Shown piece after piece: positions 23,871-36,530 of a DNA stretch of 64,000 bases. The notes below the pieces were generated by a model that searched no databases, was not told the origin of the DNA, and worked only from the letters and a program-made list of their open reading frames with translations. This stretch comes from Sanghuangporus weigelae (taxonomy: Eukaryota; Basidiomycota; Agaricomycetes; Hymenochaetales; Hymenochaetaceae). Position numbers and translations under genes: made by a program. The stretch lies in contig CP137324.1 in assembly GCA_033182465.1 (NCBI GenBank), positions 62,001 to 126,000 of the forward strand, read 5' to 3'. Within the stretch, counting starts at the first letter, position 1. The number at the start of each line of letters is the position of its first letter.

Positions 23871-25509
23871 ATGGAAGGAGCGTAAAGCCGAAAGTGCGCG
23901 ATAGTATCAAAAAGAGATGGATGTAATTGACCAAAACATCCGGGCAACGAGCTACGACTGTGGCGAATGTCCGTCCTTATACTGACTTCGGCCGGCAGGA
24001 CGTTTCAGCTCAGACTGGTCCTGCAAAAGCGTCATCACCTAGAACTTCGAGTTCAAAATTTGAGGATTGAACTAATGGTCAACACGTCAGCATGAAATAG
24101 ACTGTATCGACTTAAGACGATCCCAAAGTGTTAAGTGCTGCGATCAGGTCGTCGGTGCATGTAGTTGCCTTCCATGAGTAAAAATGACAACTAACCAAGG
24201 TCGCGTAAATCATAGCTATAGTCCAGAGTATACATTGTGGCAAGCTTTTGCTTCAGTGGTCCCAACGCACGAAAGTAGTCGATCGTGTTCTGATAAAAGC
24301 ACGGGAAGGAGGGGGTATGTAGATATTCGAGAGTGAAATCAGACGCTCGGTGTGAGATGCAAGGTGGAAAAAATGATACAGCCATTGATATCTTGATGTA
24401 GATTTCTGTTCGGGCTCTGTTGTTGGGATTGGGAAAAGCCTGAGATCGTAAGAGCTGGGCCAACTTCTTAACATGTATGTAAATAACGTCCAGCGGCGTG
24501 AGAAATCAATGATCTGATCTGTATTCGAGGAGATCATAAACTAGTGATCTGAAGAATATTATACTTCAAATTCAAATTTTACACAAGTGCTGACGTGTGT
24601 TTCAAGTCTCTAATTTGTGGTATAGAGTATTTTTTGTTCTTTCTAGTAAGTAGTATTCGTACAACGAACAAATAAATACCGACCTTCCTCGAGATCCCAA
24701 TTATGCAGCAGTAGTACTGCTACTTCTACTGATCATCAGATCAGTATCAATGTGTTTCATTGGTGGACTTAACTTCTTAAGGAGAAAGAAAGTGCTATTT
24801 TTAACTCCTTTAGACCGTGTTACAAGTAAGAGCTGCATCGAGCATACCGAAGATCCATTCGTACAGCAATCGTAGGGCAAGGTTCTTAAGTCGGGAAGAC
24901 GGACATCGGGAATCGATTGACAGAGCTTAGAAGGCAGAGAACTGTTACGCAGAAGCGAGTTGTGTGAGAGGACCAAGACCAAAAGAATGGACATATCACT
25001 TCGCTGTCATGATGCTGTTTGGTGATACACATAGTGATGATGGACGTGTGGACTTTAACCATCTTGAAATACGGGGAAATACTTCGGTGCAGCAGCTTGA
25101 CGCAGGGATTTGGTGGAAGGAGGAAGAAAACAAAGGCTTGCCTTATTTTGTTTCTGGGTTGCTGAGCGGAGAAATGAGCGCGCAATTGAATTGAAAATCG
25201 CCCATCAGAAATGCATATCCTTTTCTGGAAATCCCCACTCTGATCGCCGGTTTCATCACTTGCCGGAAATAGCAACCGCTTTCATATCCATCCTCGCTCT
25301 CTTCCCCTTCTCTTTCTCCCTCCTCGTCGCCCCCCGCCCCCGTCATCGCCCGTCGACGACGACGTACCTCCCGACATCGTGACCATATCTCCCTCGAATC
25401 TCGTGGTTTTTTGTGCCCTTTCTTCATCGAGAAAAGTCTCTCGCATTCAATGCAGGTGTAGTTTGTAGACGGTACGCGTCTTCTCATTGTTGCTCGTTAC
25501 TCCCTGCTG
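23871..25509. other. Divergent intergenic region between two membrane-protein genes
   Basis: It separates the start of the minus-strand gene at 23870 from the plus-strand gene at 25510, so it should hold both promoters. Open stretches at 24191-24537 (-) and 24886-25275 (-) lack ATG starts or splice support. Around 25290-25345 the sequence is strongly pyrimidine-rich, typical of transcription start regions in basidiomycetes. Confidence 0.5.
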
Positions 25510-27030
25510 ATGATCAATGAATGTAGATATCCGACCATAACTTTCATTCAAGTTTACATTCTCTTCGTTTGCCTTTCCTTAGTATCTATGGCAGAAGGGA
25601 GAATGCACCGCGTTCATCGTCGTCAGGTCACATCTATTCCACCTACACCATCAGGCTCTGCCTTCACTGGTGCAGCGACTCTGGAAGATACTTCGAATAT
25701 CATTACAGCGTCGCTGCTCGTGGACGCAAGTGCGACGGGAGATCCAGTAGGACCTCAGACGACGATATCGATCTCCCCGACTTCATCGCCATCTAGTCTC
25801 GCCACATCGTCCTCCTCTCCAGCGTCGGAATCAGCTTCAGAATCCGACTCGATTTCGGTAGGCGCCGTGGTAGGGATCTGCATCGGTGTATTTGCTGGAC
25901 TGGCCATCCTTATTTTACTCGCTTACCGCTACGTTTCGCGACGCCGAATTAGTTCGCCGAAGGGAATTGGAAAGGAGGCGGAGCGCCGCAAGAGTGGACG
26001 CGAATTATGGGTCAAGATGGAAGAACATGATGGTGATGGCAGCTACGAAAAATATGCCATCAAGCGCACTACGATGAACTCTATCTCGCCTTCAGATGGC
26101 ACTGGTACGACGACCGTTGGACGTTCGATTACGGTGAAGAGCGCTAAGAGTGCGAAGACCTTCAAGAGCCTCGGCTACGGGACAAACCTGGGTCTCGCAG
26201 AGACGTTCAAGACTCCCGACTTGCCTCCACAGCTTGAATTTACCGATTCTGACATTGGAACTGGACGAAGCTTCGTCGGAAATGCTGTCTCGATCGCACC
26301 GTTCGCTCGCGTTGAAAACCCACCTATATCTTGGGATGGTGAAACTGTCGGTGAGGGACAATCGTATCTTTCGCTGAAGAGTGGGTCCGTACAGTATGCA
26401 ACCGTGAAAGGTCCAGTAAGCCCACAGATGGTAATCAGCTATCAGACGCCCCCAGCGGTCGAGACGGAGATACTTCAGTGGGAACGTGCGGAAGTTGTCA
26501 GTCCGGACGGTGCAGAGGCTTATGGTGGCGTTGATGAACCGAGGCACCCGTATGCCATGCGTTTCTCACAGGAGACCGTCCGAAACTTGCCCGCGCAGCC
26601 TCAACTGGCCTCGCAAGGGCAGACTCAGACCGAAAATCCATTTGGCGATCAAAACCCATTTGACGACCCTGCGTCGCGATCGACCCCGGCCACTTCAGGG
26701 ACCTCCGACTCTGAATCGTTCTTCACGACGAAGTCTGACCTCACTATGCGCACCGGTGCTTTTGCCGCCGCCACTGCGACGGCTACTCACCACGAGCGGA
26801 TGGACAGTAACGAGCGCGCAATGGCTTCTCTTATCGCCGCATTGAATATCACGCAGGACGAGGCACGCGAGCGGCTCGGTGCGGCCATTACGCCAACATC
26901 CCGAGAGAGCGCCGCTTCTGGTTATAGCCTTGGGCTACAGAGTGACGAAAGCAAGGTCTCGCTCGATGAAGCGAGTTTCAAACAATTCCCTCTGCCTCCC
27001 ACGGACATCAAGCGTCGTCCCGCTTCCTAG
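25510..27030 (+). CDS. Type I single-pass membrane protein with Ser/Thr-rich ectodomain and NPF motifs
   Basis: One uninterrupted exon, 506 aa. Residues 8-29 form a hydrophobic signal sequence (IQVYILFVCLSLVSMAEG). A Ser/Thr/Pro-rich ectodomain of about 85 residues, probably O-glycosylated, follows; then a transmembrane segment at about 117-142 (VGAVVGICIGVFAGLAILILL) and the stop-transfer RRR. The 360-residue tail is mostly low complexity. Near residues 376-386 it has two close NPF motifs (NPFGDQNPFDD), the known ligand of EH-domain endocytic adaptors such as Ede1/Pan1. The plan resembles fungal wall-sensor or Mid2-like proteins, but no cysteine-rich or WSC domain is present. Specific role unknown. 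Confidence 0.8.
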   Translation: MINECRYPTITFIQVYILFVCLSLVSMAEGRMHRVHRRQVTSIPPTPSGSAFTGAATLEDTSNIITASLLVDASATGDPVGPQTTISISPTSSPSSLATSSSSPASESASESDSISVGAVVGICIGVFAGLAILILLAYRYVSRRRISSPKGIGKEAERRKSGRELWVKMEEHDGDGSYEKYAIKRTTMNSISPSDGTGTTTVGRSITVKSAKSAKTFKSLGYGTNLGLAETFKTPDLPPQLEFTDSDIGTGRSFVGNAVSIAPFARVENPPISWDGETVGEGQSYLSLKSGSVQYATVKGPVSPQMVISYQTPPAVETEILQWERAEVVSPDGAEAYGGVDEPRHPYAMRFSQETVRNLPAQPQLASQGQTQTENPFGDQNPFDDPASRSTPATSGTSDSESFFTTKSDLTMRTGAFAAATATATHHERMDSNERAMASLIAALNITQDEARERLGAAITPTSRESAASGYSLGLQSDESKVSLDEASFKQFPLPPTDIKRRPAS

Positions 27031-28065
27031 TTCCATAGACTGACCCGTGCAGATGCATTGCATGGACCAAATCTGAAGCGTCTCTTCATCCGCGGCCAAC
27101 GCTGATCTCGTCCGCTTTATCCATCATCATACACCCTTTTTCTGTCTTCACAGACTTTATTCGGCTCCTTAAGCTAATTTTCTTCACCTGGAAGCTTATG
27201 TTAGTTATTTATTTATCGCGTGACAGTCTCTTCTATAACGTCATCGCCCACGCCCTTTCCGTCATCTATATCCCTTTCACTAGCTCGCGCTAGCGCATGC
27301 TGCGTACATTCGATGATACTTATCTACGTTTGGCTCTGGTCGTGGGCTGGCATGGCCCGCGTCGGAATGCTTTCGACGTCCTTGTACGCCATGTCTTGTA
27401 CAGTGTCCCCTAGCTGATTTATCCACTGACACTCCCTTATTACCTGTATACCATTATCGTTCTTCGCACGCCCCTCTTGAGGTTCCCTAAAACTTCTCCG
27501 TCGCTCCTTGAGAATAATTTGCCAATTGATGCTTATTACTCGTATTAACCTTTTTTTTCGCGCTGTTCTTCCGTGTATATTTTTATTCTTGATGGCCTCT
27601 TATTTACTTGCACACGACCTCCCTTCCCCAGCTCTGTAGTGTATTCGTTAATATGGAATATAAAGTATACCAACAGACTGCCAGGCCAGAGGTTTTGTCT
27701 TAAGTACCGCATGAGGTGCGTCGATGAGTGACATAATGCTAATTATGTAATTGTGATCATCATCAAATCTTAAAATAGCCTTCTTCTCTTGAACTTGACA
27801 TGCACGTATTTGATCTTGACCGAAGTGACCGACCCTCCGCTATTATGATATTCGAGTCATTGGGCTATGATGGAGACTCTAATTATTGTTGCAGTTCTAT
27901 TATGAACTTGATGTTAGTGTGAAATCACAGCTGCAACGGCGTCTACAGCAGCTCTGTTTCTTTGTCCTCACCTCGACGCTCCACGATAGGTTGGCATTTC
28001 TGCTAGATTGTCTCCGCTGCTGAATCAGTTTTATACTGTCTCTGAACGACGTCTTGCCTCTGAAG
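27031..28065. other. Intergenic stretch, 3' UTR and promoter
   Basis: Pyrimidine-rich, stop-dense sequence follows the membrane-protein gene to about 27650 and probably contains its 3' UTR. The rest leads into the TPR gene. I see no gene, repeat or RNA here. Confidence 0.5.
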
Positions 28066-30953
28066 ATGGACATTGCTACTACAGCTGTTGATGCTGCGAA
28101 GCAGATCTACGAAATCATCAGTTTAGTAAGTCACTATTTGATCGTGGTTCCCGACAAGCAACTCGTTACCTCAACCTATTGCAACAGATACGTGATAACA
28201 AGGAGGCATGCGTGCAGCTATCTCTCCAGCTCATGAATGAGATACAGAGCCTCGAGGAATTAAGAAAAGGGATGGTGAGCGACGCCCTTCCAGAACTGGA
28301 CAGTCAGATTGCAAGCCTTGCAAGGTGGCTCCGTATCATGTCTCATATATCAGTGTCCTGAAACATTCCCAGCGATTTAGGAGACCTGCTGTATACGTGT
28401 AAGAAGCTCCACAAGATAAAGCCAGGATTTCGAGGCAAGATCAAGTATTTCGTGAACACCAGAGTTGATCCTTGGAGCATTGAAAAGAAACTTAAGGAGG
28501 TGGAGAAGAAAGCCGGCAAAGCCTACACTCTTTTCTTTGTAGGATTGTCTATCTCATGCCATTCAAGAATTTCACTCACTGGTTCACAGACCTTAGCTCA
28601 CGGAAGAGAGCAGATTTGCTTAGCGGAAATCAAGGAGGGTGTGATGAAGAATGATGAAAGCATCAATCAGTTGAAACAGTCCCTAGGCAATACACTTCAA
28701 GCTCGCCAAGATCAATCCGAATCCTTCAATTTATTCGCTGCCGATGACAGATACCGGGAAGATAGAATGTCTCAAGAAGAGACTCTGGTAAGCTAAAAAC
28801 AACTGAGCTAGTGCTGAACTTGACATGCGTTTTCCTAGGCTCTAGAGTCTGCTGACGGACAACAAGAAGACGGTTATCCGTCATGCGGTCCTAGCGCCCC
28901 AAGGAACATTGCTGTCTCCTTGCCAATTGGCGAGCAAAGGGCAGATCAACGCCTATTCGAAGCGAAACGAACCCCGAAGCTCAAGATAACGATCAACGAG
29001 GCAATACAGGAGATGCTGTCATTGCTCAGAAACCTTCACAATCCAAAATCACACGAGCCTCTTTCACAGTGGGTTCTGAAGGCGATTAGCCTTTCCAGCA
29101 CACTGTGTTCTCCTCTCGGGCTTGTCTCTGAATCAATCCAGCTCTCCGAAATTTGTTTGTCAGTTCTACTTCCAGAGACCGACAAGAATCCTGAGGTTTT
29201 CCAACCGCTACTAGCAAAAGCGTTTATTGTCTATGCAGAAGGACTCGAGACAAACGAACAGCAGGAGGAGGGGTTGGATAAGTTGCATGAAGCATTAAGC
29301 ATTTACAGACAACTCGCCGAACGAGAACCAGATGCGTATGGCCCGGACCTCGCCTCGACACTTGATGTCATGTCCGAGGTATTAATGTATCTAGGCCGAA
29401 ACGAGAAGGCGGCCGATCTCTCGACGGAGGCTGTCTCAATTATGAAAGACGCGGCAGAGAAGAATCCTGCAAAATACGAGAGCGAACTGGCGCGCTTGCT
29501 GCGCAATCAAGGTTATGCCTTCTCCTATTGTAAAATGCTTCCAGAAGCCGCTAAGGCCCGTGGGCAGTTGGTCAATGTGCTCGAAGAGCTCGCACGACGA
29601 GAACCAGAGATCTACACTCCGTACCTACCGGGAGCGCTCAAAAACCTTTTTGTGAGCCTTCGCAGGCTGGATCGGTGTCAGGAAGCTCTCAAGGTGCTTA
29701 AGCGAGAAGTTGAAGTCAGACAGCAGGTCTCGAAGAACGATTTGATAGAGCACACCTGCAAATTTTCGGAACGGTTCATGGGTCTGGCCACAAAATTAGT
29801 GGTGCAATGTCACCTTGACGACGCTTATGATGCCTGCGAAGAAGTGGCCAAACTGCGAGACGGACTCGAGGACGATTCTCCCGGCGCTCATGGATGCGCA
29901 TTGGCCGATACATACGACGAGTTATCGAAGCGTCTCGGTTGGCGCGAGCAAGCCGTCACAATAGCTGAAAAGAGCGTCAACCTTAAATCTGAACTGCTCG
30001 ATGGGAACTCGGAAAGAAACTTTTCCTTGGTGAAGTCTGTGTGCAATTTGGCAATCAGGCTTTCAGGAGTTTCGAGAACTGGCGAGGCACTCTCCAGTGT
30101 TAACGGTGCCATTGTCATGTGCGACGGGTTTAAGCGGTGCGATCCTCAAATATTTGAGCCTTTGTTGGCAACCTGCTTCGTCGCAGAGCGCGATATCTTA
30201 TTCAGAGCTGGTCGGCACAACGAGGCACTCAAGGCTACGTCAAAGGCTGCTGAGCTCTGGTTTTCTCTCATTGATCACGATCCGACGATGTACAGGTATG
30301 AATACGCGAGGGCGGAGTCTTGGCTAGCGATGAGTTACGAGGCTACCGGAAAGGTAGAGGACTCAATCCGTTGTGCCAAAGCTGCCGTCGACAATTTTGA
30401 GATCCTAGTGGACGAGGACCCAGAGCCGTACCGGTGTGAACTGGCAAGAGCGTACAATATTCTGGCCATTAGCCACGGCAAACTCGACCAGAGTCAGCTG
30501 GCCCTCCCGCACGCCGAGAAGGCTCTAGAAATTGTCAGGGAGCTCACCAAAAAGGACAGCAAAGCGTATATAGACGATTTGGTAAAGTCGCTGGAGACGA
30601 TTCACTCGGTTTTCTCCAAACTCGGACGAAACAAGGAAGCGCTAGATGCAATCAAAGAGGCTGTGGATATCTACAGGCGACTTGCAACCGAGAAGCCGCA
30701 GACGTATAAGCCCCTACTAGCGTCGGCCTTGCATACGTACTGCGCGGGTCTCAGTAGGACATCCCAGGAGAAAGAAGCTCTCAAAGCGATTCGAGAAGCC
30801 ATAGATATTTACAAGGGATTGGAGAAGGAGAAACCCGAAGCCTACGAGAGCCGACTAGCTGACTCACGGCGTCTTCTTTCTCAGTTGATGAGCAGGCTAA
30901 GTATGATGGCCAACTTGAAAGCTAGTGGGGAAACGGGCGACGCAAGTTCTTGA
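28066..30953 (+). CDS. Helical-bundle (MLKL-NTD-like) plus tetratricopeptide repeat protein, 891 aa
   Basis: Five exons, 28066-28125, 28188-28324, 28373-28538, 28590-28787 and 28839-30953, all phase-consistent. Residues 1 to about 187 are amphipathic helices beginning AVDAAKQIYEIISLIRDNK and including LYTCKKLHKIKPGFRGKIKYF. This pattern is often labelled an MLKL-type four-helix-bundle domain in agaricomycete proteins. From about residue 200 to the end there are a dozen or so TPR-like units of about 42 residues, with recurring EALDAIKEAVDIYRRLA and YKPLLASALHTY blocks, the long-spaced type common in mushroom genomes. There is no NACHT, NB-ARC or kinase domain between them. By analogy with MLKL and fungal HeLo proteins the head could attack membranes, with the TPR array as sensor; this is inference. 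Confidence 0.8.
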
Positions 30954-31608
30954 GCTTGGACACCGGCAAGGCTTATTGAGGTAGGCTGGACTTTCCTCCA
31001 CTTCGCAGGACAATTTTGATGATATCTTTGGTTCGTAGACATATTCCGTATAGATACACAATCAAAATCACGTCGTACTTTTCTTTCTCCACATTTGTAG
31101 TATCGATCTCTTTTGAGAGCTATGCAGGATAAGGCGACAAAGATATTCAGCTTCTTGGGCGAGCGATATCCGCCATCTGATATAACTTGGACCAAGATCG
31201 ATCCTTGAATTGCAAAGTTACAGAGATAACAATATGCAGTTTGGACAAGAGAGTATAACTGAGCTTCCTTCCTGAAAGAAAGCTGAGGCGCATTGGTATC
31301 CTGATAAAGTTAGAAAATATCATGTAATGTGACCTGCAGAAGTACTATGAGCTATGAGGTGGTGGACAAGATCCAAAACAAGAACGGCGAAACTGGGAAG
31401 GGAGGATGATTTTTGCACAGACGGCGTGATTATTTGGATAAAGAATGAAGAGACCAGCGCAATGCAATGCGGGAGCAATGTGGGAACAAAACGAATGCAG
31501 ATGAAAAGTCGTCGAGATTGCGAGGCAACAATGCAGCGTCTGACAACATCGACACGATAGGTACCATAGGTCTCGCAAGAGCGCAAATGAAAGTGATAAA
31601 TTAGGAGG
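30954..31608. other. Convergent 3' region
   Basis: Lies between the ends of the TPR gene (+) and the TM-SH3 gene (-). No coding frame with support; presumably two 3' UTRs. Confidence 0.5.
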
Positions 31609-32650
31609 TTAGAAGTTTGACCACGAGATAATATCGTTTCGAGGTTGGACGTCATTATCCACTTGCACTGTAACGCCTAAACTCGAGCTTCGTACGGGAC
31701 GCTCAGAACGAAGGCCCTTCATTGGCTTGACGAAGCACCACGCCGGAGCGGCACCCAACTCTGCATCGCCGTTCGTGCTGTACGGTTTGGGCCTCGCGAC
31801 GATACACCACCCATCGTCAAATGAGCGTAATATCGATACACTCTCACCCAGCGTGAGTGTGAGCTCATCGGGTAAGATCGGGGTGAAGACCTGGCGGACT
31901 TGCCGCTGTTGCACACCTGTCATCGAGCCTGCGCCGGATGACCCGGTCGAAAATACGGACAGGCGCGAGCCGCCGGACAAAGCGCTGCCTGAGCGGAGAT
32001 GACCATTGCCACCAAAGAACGATTCCCTGATGGAGTCCCGCAAGCTTGGCTGTACCGACGCACGCGAATGAGGTGACGGTGGAGGTAGGCGCGCAGCAGA
32101 TGCAGAGAATGATTGCGTAGATACACGTTTGTCTTGCGCGGCTGCTGTAGAGGATGAGGAAGAAGATAGATGGCTCGCACTGAGCGCGAAACTGAATGGG
32201 GCGAAGGGGCGGGGCAGTTTCCCCTGATCCGAATAATAGCTGATAATCTCATCTCGGGTTGCATCTGGTCGGATAATAGCCTTATCAGGCATAACGACGG
32301 ATTCTGTGAGCTTCGCACGCGAAAACTCATTGTGCATTGGCTGGTACGAGCTGCCAGGAAAAAAATTAGAGATGACCTTGTCGACAGCTAACAGCATCAT
32401 CTGGCAAGACTCACGATTCTTTCAGCACTCCTTTCACTGTCAAGAACAGTGTATCTCGTTTCTCCTCTCGCCTTGCCTGCGACCGCTTCCGCATGATCCT
32501 CATGGTCGTCCATAATGCAAGACCAAGCAAGGCTGCGACCGCTATGCAAATGCCGACGAGAGCATAGATAGGTATGTCAAGGGATCCCATTCGGACGCCA
32601 GACGTATTTATTTGGTCCGATGAGCGTTTTGTAGTTGAAAACGGAGCCAT
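31609..32650 (-). CDS. Transmembrane SH3-domain protein, 325 aa
   Basis: Two exons, 32650-32415 and 32350-31609, joined by a 64-nt intron. The N-terminal 25 residues are hydrophilic; a membrane segment spans about 27-50 (IPIYALVGICIAVAALLGLAL), followed by MRKRSQARREEKR, predicting a cytoplasmic C-terminus. The middle is Ser-rich. The C-terminal part is an SH3 domain, about residues 229-295, with the ALYDY-equivalent region RQVFTPILPDEL, the acidic LTLGESVSIL, the DDGW motif and a final strand with WCFVKPM. A TM segment plus C-terminal SH3 is the plan of yeast Sho1 and Fus1, both signalling or cell-fusion proteins, but there is one membrane span, not four as in Sho1. Orthology is not claimed. 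Confidence 0.8.
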
Positions 32651-33801
32651 GCCGTGTGTTGAAGGTTGCAATGCAATGATTGATGGAAAATGAATGTGCT
32701 GGAAAACGAATGGAAGGCTGAAAAGTTTGTACGACCTGAGCCTGAGAGGTCGTTCGAGAGAGCACCTATAGCTCTATTCTATCACTGTCATTCGGGCTCT
32801 GTTGGTCGAACTGTATGCGGGTGGGACGCTATACAGCAGTGTCCCAGGATACAGTAGGCCTGAGATGCTTCGATATCGTGAGCAGAACAGATGCGGAAGC
32901 CAAAGTGACGCGTCGACGTCTTGGTTGGGATACAGAAGAAAAATATTGATTTGTTCGGTACCAGGTTCCCTCCATCAGCGGGCCGACTTCAAGGTCCTTG
33001 ACAACGGACGCATATTTACCCTGATCATCCCGCGTGCCTATCTATCGACGACCAATCTAACACATATGATCGCTGTTCGGGCATTCTGTTTGGAAAAATC
33101 CTCCTCCGATCTCCATGGAGCTTGTTCTTTTTGTGCTGCTGATTATCGTTGTATTCTCGGCCAAAGTGTCTGAGATGCTTTTGTGATGATCATTGTTTGC
33201 ATTGCCGTCTGAGCTTCCTTCGCGCCTCGGTTTTTTTAGACAGACTGAAGATCCAACAATTCGCAGCCTGAGCCGAAAAGATAGATGAGCCGCTGAACCT
33301 ACTTTCCACAGTAATATGAGCTCATATCGCGACGACAGCCCTGCGACGTCGACCGGTGGGACCACACTCAGAACGGCCCAAGGATGCATTTCAGATGAGT
33401 GTCTTCTTTTCTCATCCCATCTGAAGCATTGTTGCAGCGGCCGTGTTCTCTGAGTGGGAATTCCGCGACAAGCAGGTTGGCTTCTGTAGAACGAACGAAA
33501 TCATTAAAATATTCCAATTGTTTGAGTCGGGTCCTTTTGGTTATGTAATCACTAAACTATGATCAAATTATCTAAAGTTCCAAGTATCAGTGTACTGCAA
33601 TAATTTATAGACAAGTTCCGGACATGCTATCACCTGTGATGTTGCTTTAAGAAATATCATGCCAAATAGAAATGTTTCGGGTGAGAGTATCCGTAACCAT
33701 CACGATGTATCGAATTAGAACTTGATTTATGAAATTCGGTCTCCTAGTGCAGCCACTCACGAAGACTTCAAGTAACTTGAAGCACACTGGATTCGGTTGA
33801 G
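32651..33801. other. Divergent intergenic region
   Basis: Lies between the starts of the TM-SH3 gene (-) and the basic orphan gene (+). Short frames at 32802-33173 (+) and 33057-33389 (-) overlap each other and have no motif or splice support. Part of it must be promoter. Confidence 0.45.
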
Positions 33802-36097
33802 ATGGTGGTGGCTGCTAATGCAGCTATCGACGACCGTTCTCGAATTGCGTCGGCGAGTGGCTGTGCTCGGAGTCTCAAATGGCGCGTCGTTCACCGTCGA
33901 AAAGCACCCACTGTCTATGACCACCACGTTCGCCCACATAGCATCGCTAATGGCGCGATGTCCTCCAAGGACACAGATGAAATTGTGGTGAGAGATGCTT
34001 CTCGATGGCTTGAAACTCTCTACTATGGAAAATGTGATTCATCTTGTAAACTTTGTAGATAAAGAAAAGACGACGCCGCGCGGCAGTTGACCCTTGCCTT
34101 GGGTACTACGGTCATGACGAGGATGGTCTCTTTGATTCTTCTCTCCGTGTAGAACCCTCTGTAGAGAATGAGAATGATCTAGAGCAGGATATCACTCGGC
34201 GGAAGCAGAAGCAGCAGAAGGTCGAAGCGTCTTCAGACTCTGCGCAGACATTAACGTCGCCATTATCCGAAAATACGAATGTAATTACTGTCGAGGACTT
34301 TCTCCGTCAGCAGGTAACAGAGGGAACCAGAAGATCCCGCAAGACCTACAGCCACAAAAGACAGCGAAGGATTCTGTTCTCGTCTGATGTGTCTGATGGT
34401 GACGATGAGAATCAACACGTTGTTGGGAGTGGTCCTAAAATATTCTCGAGCCCCGCTCGGCTTCATCCAAAATCGAGGCAGAGAGGAAAGTCTAGGAGCA
34501 TCAAGGGTATGCCCGCCTCGCGACATATGGCTGCGTCTCGAGCAGAAACGACATTTTCTAGGCGCATACAACGTGCTGCGATATTGTCGTCCGTCGATAC
34601 TGCCGTCGATGCGCCAGCTCGACTGCGCCTTGTTTCTCGTGGTCAACTTTCCCCTATTTCTCCCCCTCATGATAAACGTGCCAAGCTTATTGACCCTCGT
34701 ATTCCTCGGCGTCTGGATACATCTTTCGCAAATAAAGAAGATTATACTACACCTAATAGATCAAAAGCGAAGACTTGTCGCCCCTTCTTGCAATGGGACT
34801 GTCCAACTCGCGATCTCAATCTCAATGAATCCTCGCCAGCTCCACTTCTCACGGAAGCTGCTAGAAAAGCTACAAGCTGTAGGCAGCCCCGCTTGACAAT
34901 CGCGCCTCTGAAGCTGGTTCCGTATGGAAAGCATTCCGAGGCTCTTGCTACTAGATCCAACCAGTAGGCTGCATCTATCACTTCCCGTTCTCTCTCTTGA
35001 CTAAAGCTCCTTCATGAAGGAAATCGCTTCGCAACGGCCGTCGTGCGATTGCGCCTCTAACTCTGCAGGAAGACGTCCAATTACGCGCGTCGGAGGAATC
35101 TACCATCAAGGTTGATCATGGCCTATCCGCATCCTTACCACTCTCAGGCTCGTCCCAATCAAACGTTTCTTGCCACTCTAGTATACATCCTGACCAGCAA
35201 AGCAAGAACATCGGCATCTGCCAAGATACTGAACCAATCCTTGTTCCCGAAACATCGCAGTCGCCTATATCTCCTAATTCTAATGCCCTGGCTCGCTTCA
35301 CTGATAATGTGGATAACAACGCTGCACTCCAAGCTCGTTCTAAAATTGCTTCAGACCCCTTGAACGTATGTGTTCTTGATCCCAACGACTCTTCTCATAA
35401 TCTTGCTCGTTCTTCGTCCCCGACTGCGCTTTCCCAGAAGCCTATGCTTCGTCTTGGTACAATGTTCGCTGGGCTTAGGGAGCGGGCACGCAGTGTCCTT
35501 CTGTCTCAATCTCAGTCGCAAGCTATAGAGCGCTTGGTACCAGGCGACTCTTGCCCACGAGAACCACGAAGAACTAAATCAAGGACGCTCTTGTCATGCC
35601 GGGTCGTAGTTTCCAGTCCTGCTCGAATTTTGACTCCCGTTCCCAATTCAAGTGTTCGACATGCGACCGAGAAAGATGGAACTGCCTCTGCGAACGATCC
35701 CATAGCAAAATTGGTTTCCAGGAACAGTGCTAGGCCTAGGAAAGCTATTTCGATGCCGTCCGTGTCTGCGTTCCTCCGACACAACACCATCGCAGACCAA
35801 CCTGAAAAAGCTTCGTCGGGCTCGGATCATTCTGTTCATCAGTTAGGATACTATTCTGCCTTCAGTAACCGGCCGGCGAGTCGAACTACGGATTTCGAAA
35901 GTGCCTGGACGGACTTTACTGTCGACGGAGAACGAAATTCTGAAGCGATCTCAACCCTGTCAGACTCAAACTTCTTCTCTAACTATGCTTCTGGCAGCGC
36001 AGTTCCGAATTTGTTTGACTTGCTCGAAGAATCCGAGCCATGCATTGGCCATGCTAGTGGAACTGGTGCACAAATTATTCTTTCGCCGAGTATATGA
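33802..36097 (+). CDS. Basic, low-complexity orphan protein, probably nuclear, 722 aa
   Basis: Three exons, 33802-33987, 34059-34963 and 35020-36097; all junctions keep frame. The second intron (56 nt) has a textbook branch site, CTTGACTAA, before an AAG acceptor. Exon 2 opens with IKKRRRRAAVDP, a strong candidate nuclear localisation signal, and includes TVEDFLRQQVTEGTRRSRK and SSDVSDGDDE, which look like phosphorylatable acidic patches. The rest is rich in Ser, Arg and Pro and probably disordered. No DNA-binding, kinase or enzyme domain is visible. Its acidic-basic alternation would suit a chromatin or RNA-associated protein, but this is only a guess. No signal peptide or membrane segment. 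Confidence 0.7.
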
Positions 36098-36530
36098 ACT
36101 GTTACTTTGATACCTAGCATCCGCAAGTGTAGTTACAACGAAAGACTGTTGGGAAGTGTATCGGATACGCTTTGCTTTGTAATATTAGTTCAATGGTATG
36201 GAATCGTCTTGGCTGAAAGCCGCCTCTGCAATAACGAACTTCATCAATGTCCTATTTCCTAGTTGTACCTAGAGATACGATACAATTGATTGCACGTTAA
36301 TGTTTATAGTCTTTATAAACAATACGGGATTAACATAGACACGGCTGCGTTTCCCCATGTTGCCAATCGACGCTCTCTACACAGAAACAATTGACCTGTG
36401 CGCACTAATTTCCAATGCGCCTCTTAAAAAATCTTCATGTTCCGAAAGCGTGCCCAGTCATTTCGTTGTACTATCAGCTATATCTCGACTACGAAGGCAC
36501 GGCTAGTAGAACCATCTCAGTATAGTTTCC
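36098..36530. other. Intergenic stretch
   Basis: AT-rich sequence after the orphan gene stop; no frame or repeat with support. Confidence 0.45.
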
